From Clostridium sp. (lineage in GTDB: Bacteria; Bacillota; Clostridia; Clostridiales; Clostridiaceae), in the NCBI RefSeq assembly GCF_022482905.1, contig NZ_JAKVOI010000001.1:3163958-3227957 (forward strand): a stretch of DNA of 64,000 nucleotides, in the 5' to 3' direction. Below, one piece after another: positions 59,093 through 64,000 of this stretch. The position numbers and the translations under genes were made by a program. The first letter of the stretch is position 1, and each line of letters opens with the position of its first letter. Under the pieces are notes generated by a model. It was not told the origin of the DNA and ran no database searches. It was given only the letters and a program-made list of their open reading frames with translations.

Positions 59093-59617
59093 TTAATCCG
59101 CTGCAAAGAAAACATGATGACCTATGGATTTAACATTTCTCTTGCCTATATCTTTCATCCATGTTGATGTAGCTATTCTTGGATTATAGAAAAATACTGC
59201 CTTATTTGTGGGGTCTACCCCTTTTAATGCCTGTGATACTGCATTGTAGTTATTTTGGTTTGGAACTGCGGGTACATTTCCATTTCTAACGCAGGAAAAA
59301 GCGCCCCTTTGATTTATTACTTCCTGCACGGTTTTCGGGAATTCCGGGTATTTCAATCTGTTCAGTATAACAGAAGCTACAGCAACCTGCCCTTCAAAGG
59401 GCTCGCAATTGCTTTCTGCATATACGACTTTTGCCATTAAATCTACGTCTTTTTGAGTTATATATAATTTTTGATTTGAGTAGTTAAATACCTGGACTAT
59501 CTCTTCCTCTTCATTGAAAAGATTGATATCTTTTTTTATTATGGAATTTGCTGATATCTTTTCCAATGGAGTAAATAGCATGAATAATAAACTTACAAAG
59601 CAAAAAAATTTTTTCAA
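59093..59617 (-). CDS. SleB/CwlJ-type cell wall hydrolase
   Basis: A secreted 174-residue protein: signal peptide (about residues 1-23), short linker and a hydrolase_2 domain. The catalytic region reads VVYAESNCEPFEGQVAVAS with the key glutamate, followed by VILNRLKYPEFPKTVQEVI and the NPRIATSTWM stretch. The family cuts spore cortex or cell wall peptidoglycan. The start is TTG 59617 after AGGAGAGGATTTTA. Because a c-di-AMP riboswitch precedes it, a role in growth-phase wall turnover seems more likely than one limited to germination. Confidence 0.92.
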   Translation of the reverse strand: MKKFFCFVSLLFMLFTPLEKISANSIIKKDINLFNEEEEIVQVFNYSNQKLYITQKDVDLMAKVVYAESNCEPFEGQVAVASVILNRLKYPEFPKTVQEVINQRGAFSCVRNGNVPAVPNQNNYNAVSQALKGVDPTNKAVFFYNPRIATSTWMKDIGKRNVKSIGHHVFFAAD

Positions 59618-59632
59618 ATAAAATCCTCTCCT

Positions 59633-59725
59633 TGTTACCTGCGGGGTTAGCTGACGGGTTCGGTAAAGGCATAACCTACGTATAAATACGATTCACCCCA
59701 AGTGTTTTTTGGTTTCCCCGTGTTT
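59633..59725 (-). promoter_or_regulatory. Cyclic di-AMP riboswitch (ydaO-yuaA type)
   Basis: Read on the reverse strand, the hallmark pieces occur in order: GGGGAAACC, CTTGGGGTGAATC, then CCGAACCCGTCAGCTAACC and CCGCAGG. The CGGGG and CCCCG ends can close the aptamer. The Shine-Dalgarno sequence of the hydrolase gene follows within a few bases, with no clear terminator between, so translational control is likely. ydaO riboswitches are usually OFF switches for c-di-AMP. Confidence 0.93.
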
Positions 59726-59867
59726 TTTTGTTAAACTTAGGCTAATGATATTGTGTCCGTTTTATAAAAAAAAATACGGATTTTATTAAAATTTTATAAA
59801 ATACTTTTTAGCTCTGATATAAATAATATTAAATAGTGTATAATTGTAAATAGATATTCTGTAAGGG

Positions 59868-60734
59868 ATGGTGGGATACTTGGAGCTGCTGCAAATACTT
59901 ATTAATTCGATAAAATACATGAGTTTGTCATCTGTAATGGATATACTTGTAGTATCCTATATTTTATATAAAGCATATATGCTTCTAAAGGAAACGAGAG
60001 CAGAACAGCTTTTAAAGGGAATAATACTTTTAATACTATTGATACCCATAAGCAGTTTTTTTAATCTGACAATGTTAAACTGGATACTTACAAAGACATT
60101 GACAATAGGTGTTCTTTCAATTATCATCATATTTCAGCCTGAAATCAGAAGTGCACTCGAGCATTTGGGCAGGACTGCTTTTACTGACAAGCATATTTTC
60201 GATGACGAAGAAACCATGCGGAATATTATAACTGAAATTGTGAATGCGGTGGATAATTTATCCAAAAGCAAAACAGGGGCACTTATTATAATAGAACAGG
60301 TTACGGGGCTGCAGGATATAATAAAGACAGGGACAAGACTCGATGCCATACTATCTTCTGCACTTCTGGAGAACATATTTGTAGTTAATACCCCTCTTCA
60401 TGATGGAGCCGCTGTTGTAAAAAACAATAGAATAGTAGCTGCAGGATGTTTCCTACCACTTACCGATAATGGGGATTTGAACAAGAAGTTAGGTACAAGA
60501 CATAGGGCAGGACTTGGAATATCTGAAAAATCAGATGCACTGGTGATTATTGTATCTGAGGAGACCGGGGTTATTTCACTTGCGGTGCATGGCCGAATTA
60601 CACGGGACTATACGAAAGACCATCTTAGAAATTTATTGATACGTATAATGAAAAGCAGATCTGAAAAACAGTCGGGATTTAGGGGGAAAGTAAATAAATG
60701 GAAGCGAAAATTTCAAAAAACCAAATCCTTGTAA
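59868..60734 (+). CDS. cdaA: Diadenylate cyclase CdaA
   Basis: The main membrane-bound c-di-AMP synthase. Three transmembrane helices occupy about residues 20-90, followed by the DAC domain with LHDGAAV (DGA 179-181) and GTRHRAG (RHR from 211). 288 residues from ATG 59868; an in-frame TTG at 59880, better spaced from AAGGGATGG, is an alternative start (284 residues). It is followed by cdaR with 37 bases of overlap. c-di-AMP controls osmolyte uptake and wall homeostasis. Confidence 0.96.
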   Translation: MVGYLELLQILINSIKYMSLSSVMDILVVSYILYKAYMLLKETRAEQLLKGIILLILLIPISSFFNLTMLNWILTKTLTIGVLSIIIIFQPEIRSALEHLGRTAFTDKHIFDDEETMRNIITEIVNAVDNLSKSKTGALIIIEQVTGLQDIIKTGTRLDAILSSALLENIFVVNTPLHDGAAVVKNNRIVAAGCFLPLTDNGDLNKKLGTRHRAGLGISEKSDALVIIVSEETGVISLAVHGRITRDYTKDHLRNLLIRIMKSRSEKQSGFRGKVNKWKRKFQKTKSL

Positions 60735-61948
60735 GGGCCTGCTGTATTATTATATCTTTTATCTTGTGGCTTTACATATTTAATGTAGAAAATCCAATGA
60801 GGGAAAGGAAGATTTCTGTTCCAGTGAAAATAGTAAATGAAACTGCACTCACCCGGTCAAATCTTATAAAGGTAGGAGACGATAATTACAAAATATCTCT
60901 TGATGTAAAAGGGAATGCTTCGGAGGTGTTTTCAATAAATCCTGATGATTTTGAACTGGAATGTGATTTGAGTTCTTATGTCATGAAAAAAGGGAAAAAC
61001 AATGTACCTGTGAAAGTTAAAAAGCGCCCGAAGAATATAAGTATATTAAATGAAGAAAATTTATGGATGACCATAGAACTGGATGATATTTTTAAGAAGA
61101 CGGTTCCAGTAAAACTTATCATAGAGGGTGAAACCAAGAATGGACTTCATGCAGTAAATCCTGTGCTGAATATAAAAAATGCTCAGATATCCGGTCCGTC
61201 AAGCATAGTCTACAATTTGAATTATGTAGTTGCAAGATATAATATAAAAAATATCAGCAAAAATACAAAAGTAAAAGTTGCTCTTGAAGCAGAGGATTCA
61301 TCTGGAACTATTGTAAAAAATGTAAATATAAGTCCGAAATATGTCAACATAGATATACCTGTTGCTTATATCAAGAGTGTACCTGTTCAAATAAAGACTG
61401 TAGGTAAGATTCAGGATAATATGATACTTAGATCAGTAGTATCTCTGCCTGATAAAGTATATGTATCAGGCGAACGCAAGCTTGTTTCCAGTCTGGATGG
61501 GTTGGATACGGAACCATTGGATTTAAGCCCGATTTCAAGCAGCAGGAGTGTGGATGTAAAATTGATAATACCTGATGGAATAAAGCTTGTAAATAGCAAT
61601 GGATATGTAAATTTGAAAGTTGAAGTAACCAAAAGTGGTGAATCAAATGGGGTTGAAGAGAAGAGCTTTAATCTTAACATAGAAATGAGAAATCTGAATA
61701 ACAATTATACGGCTCAACTTTCAAACAATAGTTCTTCAATTGTAGTTTCCGGGAATGAAAGTATTTTAAGCAATTTGAGCGAGAATGACATATCTTGCTT
61801 TATAGATCTATCTTCCGTGTCCCAGGGTGAGGAAAGCGTTCCTTTAAATGTGATACTTCCTGAAGGTGTATCTCTTATATCAAAGAATCCACAGAACGTG
61901 AAAGTTATTATCAGCAAAAAAACATCGGAGGGTGAAAATGCCAATTAA
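60698..61948 (+). CDS. cdaR: CdaA regulator CdaR (YbbR-domain protein)
   Basis: A membrane-anchored extracytoplasmic protein that modulates CdaA. One N-terminal transmembrane helix (about residues 12-30, ACCIIISFILWLYIFNV) is followed by four YbbR-type repeats of about 80-90 residues (for example SVPVKIVNE, TVPVKLIIEG, SVPVQIKTVG). 416 residues. It overlaps cdaA upstream and the oxidoreductase gene downstream, so all are translated from one mRNA. Confidence 0.95.
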   Translation: MEAKISKNQILVRACCIIISFILWLYIFNVENPMRERKISVPVKIVNETALTRSNLIKVGDDNYKISLDVKGNASEVFSINPDDFELECDLSSYVMKKGKNNVPVKVKKRPKNISILNEENLWMTIELDDIFKKTVPVKLIIEGETKNGLHAVNPVLNIKNAQISGPSSIVYNLNYVVARYNIKNISKNTKVKVALEAEDSSGTIVKNVNISPKYVNIDIPVAYIKSVPVQIKTVGKIQDNMILRSVVSLPDKVYVSGERKLVSSLDGLDTEPLDLSPISSSRSVDVKLIIPDGIKLVNSNGYVNLKVEVTKSGESNGVEEKSFNLNIEMRNLNNNYTAQLSNNSSSIVVSGNESILSNLSENDISCFIDLSSVSQGEESVPLNVILPEGVSLISKNPQNVKVIISKKTSEGENAN

Positions 61949-63530
61949 AATAAATAGCTTGACTATAAATCTTGATGAAGATTTAAAAACTCTAAAGACC
62001 AAGGCAGCTAAAAAATTGAATATAGATGAAGAGAGTATAAAAAGATTTAGAATATTGAGAGAATCTGTAGATGCCAGGCGAAAAAACAAAATAAGGTTGA
62101 ATTATATAGTAGAAATTGAAACTGAAGACGAAGAGAGATTGATGTCAAGAATACATGATAAAAATATAGTATTTTATGAAAGACATCAGTATAACGTTAA
62201 ACTTGGGACACAAAAACTCATTAATAGACCAGTTGTAATAGGGATGGGACCTGCTGGAATGTTTGCAGGTCTTCTACTGGCCAAATTCGGCTATAAACCT
62301 ATTATAGTGGAAAGAGGTGAGAAGGTAGAGGATAGAACAAACACCATAGAGAGATTTTGGAAAACCGGACAATTGAATACCGAATCAAATGTACAATTTG
62401 GGGAAGGTGGTGCAGGCACTTTTTCAGATGGGAAGCTTACTACGCGAACAAAAGACGGCAGATGTAGAATTGTACTTGAGACTTTTGTCAGGCATGGAGC
62501 ACCTGAAGAAATATTGTACAGCGGCAAGCCACATATTGGAACTGACATACTTAAGAATGTTATAAAAAATATAAGATGTGAAATAGAAAAAAATGGAGGA
62601 AAAATATTATTCAATACGAAGTTAAACGATCTTAATGTCAGAAACGATAAACTTGAGTCAATTACAATAGGTAGTGAAGAACTGCCATGTGATGATCTTG
62701 TGCTCTCCATAGGGCACAGTTCAAGAGATACATATGAGATGTTGCTTGAAAAGAACATATTTATGGAGCAGAAGCCTTTTGCCATTGGGGTAAGAGTTGA
62801 ACATCTCCAGCACATGATAGATGTAAATCAATATGGAAGATATGCCGGACATCCAAGGCTTGGTGCATCGGATTATAGACTTACTTCAAAAAGTAAAAAT
62901 GGAAGAGGTGTGTACAGCTTCTGCATGTGTCCTGGAGGAGAAGTTGTAGCAGCATCTTCCGAAAATGGCATGCTGGTTACAAATGGAATGAGCAACTATA
63001 AAAGAGATGGAAGAAATGCCAATTCCGCTGTAGTTGTAACTGTAGACAAAAATGACTTTGAAGATAATCTTCCTCTCAGCGGTATGGAATTCCAGAGACA
63101 TTATGAGAGTATGGCATATAAAGTTGGAGGAGAAAGCTACGAAGCACCAGTTCAATTAATAAGGGATTTTTTGGAAGATAGTGTATCGCATGAATTTGGA
63201 AGTGTAAAACCAAGCTACAGACCCGGGTATAATTTTGCAGATTTAAGGAGGTGTCTTCCTTCGTCTGTCATTGAGGCACTTAAAGATGGATTTGTGAATT
63301 TTGAAAGGAAAATAAAGGGGTTTTCAAGTGGAGATGGTGTTATAACCGGAATAGAGACTAGAACTTCAGCACCTGTCAGGATACCGAGGAATGAAAATCT
63401 TGAAAGCATATCTGCAGGGGGAATTTATCCATGTGGTGAAGGTGCGGGATTTGCAGGAGGTATAATATCTTCGGCAGTTGATGGAATAAAAGTAGCTGAA
63501 AAAATAATGTGTAAATACAAGCCTTTTTAA
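61938..63530 (+). CDS. FAD-dependent oxidoreductase, NAD(FAD)-utilizing dehydrogenase family
   Basis: A 530-residue flavoprotein of unknown substrate. An N-terminal about 85-residue domain precedes the FAD-binding VIGMGPAGMFAGLLLAKFG, followed by the VQFGEGGAGTFSDGKLTTR motif and the C-terminal GIYPCGEGAGFAGGIISSAV. It belongs to a conserved but uncharacterised family, common in clostridia beside cdaR-glmM. The start is ATG 61938, five bases after CGGAGGG and inside the cdaR end; the GTG at 61932 overlaps the site. Its placement between cdaR and glmM is conserved context, not proof of a wall role. Confidence 0.92.
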   Translation: MPIKINSLTINLDEDLKTLKTKAAKKLNIDEESIKRFRILRESVDARRKNKIRLNYIVEIETEDEERLMSRIHDKNIVFYERHQYNVKLGTQKLINRPVVIGMGPAGMFAGLLLAKFGYKPIIVERGEKVEDRTNTIERFWKTGQLNTESNVQFGEGGAGTFSDGKLTTRTKDGRCRIVLETFVRHGAPEEILYSGKPHIGTDILKNVIKNIRCEIEKNGGKILFNTKLNDLNVRNDKLESITIGSEELPCDDLVLSIGHSSRDTYEMLLEKNIFMEQKPFAIGVRVEHLQHMIDVNQYGRYAGHPRLGASDYRLTSKSKNGRGVYSFCMCPGGEVVAASSENGMLVTNGMSNYKRDGRNANSAVVVTVDKNDFEDNLPLSGMEFQRHYESMAYKVGGESYEAPVQLIRDFLEDSVSHEFGSVKPSYRPGYNFADLRRCLPSSVIEALKDGFVNFERKIKGFSSGDGVITGIETRTSAPVRIPRNENLESISAGGIYPCGEGAGFAGGIISSAVDGIKVAEKIMCKYKPF

Positions 63531-63541
63531 ATAAATAACAT

Positions 63542-63570
63542 TTGAATAAATATTCACAGTATAATATAAT
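63542..63570 (+). promoter_or_regulatory. Promoter for glmM
   Basis: TTGAAT (63542-63547) and TATAAT (63565-63570) are 17 bases apart, 53 bases before the glmM start. glmM may therefore also be transcribed apart from cdaAR. Confidence 0.65.
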
Positions 63571-63623
63571 GTGATTTGTGTATTTGATTTTAAGATTAAC
63601 AATTGATAAGAGAGGTATTTTTA

Positions 63624-64000
63624 ATGCATAGAATGTTTGGAACTGATGGAGTCAGAGGGATTGCAAACAAGGAATTGACATGTGAACTGGCGTACAAGCT
63701 GGGGAAGGCCGGGGCCTGTGTACTGACGGAAGGAGCCGGAAGCCCTAAAATACTTGTTGGAATGGATACGAGAATATCTGGAGACATGCTTGAAGGGGCA
63801 TTGGTTTCAGGAATACTTTCAGTTGGAGCAAAAGCCATATGTGTAGGGGTCATACCAACACCTGCAATAGCATATCTCACAAAAAAATACGGTGCAGATG
63901 CGGGTGTTGTAATATCGGCATCTCATAATCCTGTAGAATACAATGGAATTAAATTTTTTAATGGACAGGGATATAAGCTTTCAGATGAACTGGAAGATAA
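63624..64000 (+). CDS. glmM: Phosphoglucosamine mutase GlmM, N-terminal part
   Basis: Converts glucosamine-6-phosphate to glucosamine-1-phosphate for peptidoglycan precursors. The visible 125 residues start [19 protein letters not shown] and include the phosphoserine loop [18 protein letters not shown]. The frame is open at the window end, so the C-terminal domains lie outside. The ATG follows AGAGGTATTTTTA. The cdaA-cdaR-glmM order is conserved in Firmicutes, and GlmM is known to bind and inhibit CdaA in Bacillus relatives. Confidence 0.95.
   Translation, partial: MHRMFGTDGVRGIANKELTCELAYKLGKAGACVLTEGAGSPKILVGMDTRISGDMLEGALVSGILSVGAKAICVGVIPTPAIAYLTKKYGADAGVVISASHNPVEYNGIKFFNGQGYKLSDELED

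Overview
The window is chromosomal DNA of a spore-forming, low-GC, strictly Gram-positive-type anaerobe. Gene order, the AGGAGG ribosome binding sites, AT-rich codon use, sigH, cwlD, a SleB-type hydrolase, an IspD isoprenoid gene and a two-subunit iron-sulfur fumarase all point to Clostridium in the broad sense (a cluster I species is my inference). I see no phage, transposase, CRISPR array or rRNA gene. Almost everything is core genome, so the interest lies in regulation.

Layout. 1-10 kb: the clpC 3' end, radA, disA, a small Cys-rich reverse-strand gene, then the PIN/TRAM protein, ispD, cysS, mrnC, rlmB, rae1 and sigH. 10.3-15.5 kb: tRNA-Gly and tRNA-Thr, the first tuf, then rpmG-secE-nusG-rplK-rplA-rplJ-rplL. 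15.5-23 kb: rpoB-rpoC. 23-27.9 kb: the str operon (L7Ae-like gene, rpsL, rpsG, fusA, second tuf). 27.9-43 kb: one very long ribosomal protein series from rpsJ to rplQ, including secY, adk, infA and rpoA, but without map. 43-47.4 kb: the ECF transporter energizing module, truA, rplM-rpsI. 47.5-51.5 kb: cwlD, a GntR regulator, two fumarase subunits and a TPR protein. 51.5-55.5 kb: a reverse-strand sigma-54 activator facing a PTS Enzyme I gene. 55.5-59.1 kb: a lipoprotein, a TPR membrane protein, thioredoxin and a thioredoxin reductase-like flavoprotein. 59-64 kb: a spore-cortex-type hydrolase behind a c-di-AMP riboswitch, then cdaA-cdaR, an FAD oxidoreductase and the start of glmM.

How parts fit together. 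Two different c-di-AMP synthases (DisA and CdaA) and a ydaO-type c-di-AMP riboswitch lie in the same window, with the riboswitch divergent from cdaA. The translation genes carry a series of recognisable or candidate leader RNAs (L1-type hairpin, L10, S10, a leader before rpsM, L13) and strong vegetative promoters.

Most unusual region: at 51.5-55.5 kb a sigma-54 activator begins with an HPr-like domain that keeps the phosphorylatable His15 but has Glu at the position of regulatory Ser46. It faces an Enzyme I gene that has a textbook -24/-12 sigma-54 promoter, and three near-identical palindromes lie between the two genes. This looks like a PTS-sensing sigma-54 circuit. Other notable points are a hairpin that seems to bridge a distant Shine-Dalgarno sequence to the nusG start codon, two tuf copies that look identical over 1,225 bp, and a thioredoxin reductase homologue without the NADPH motifs.
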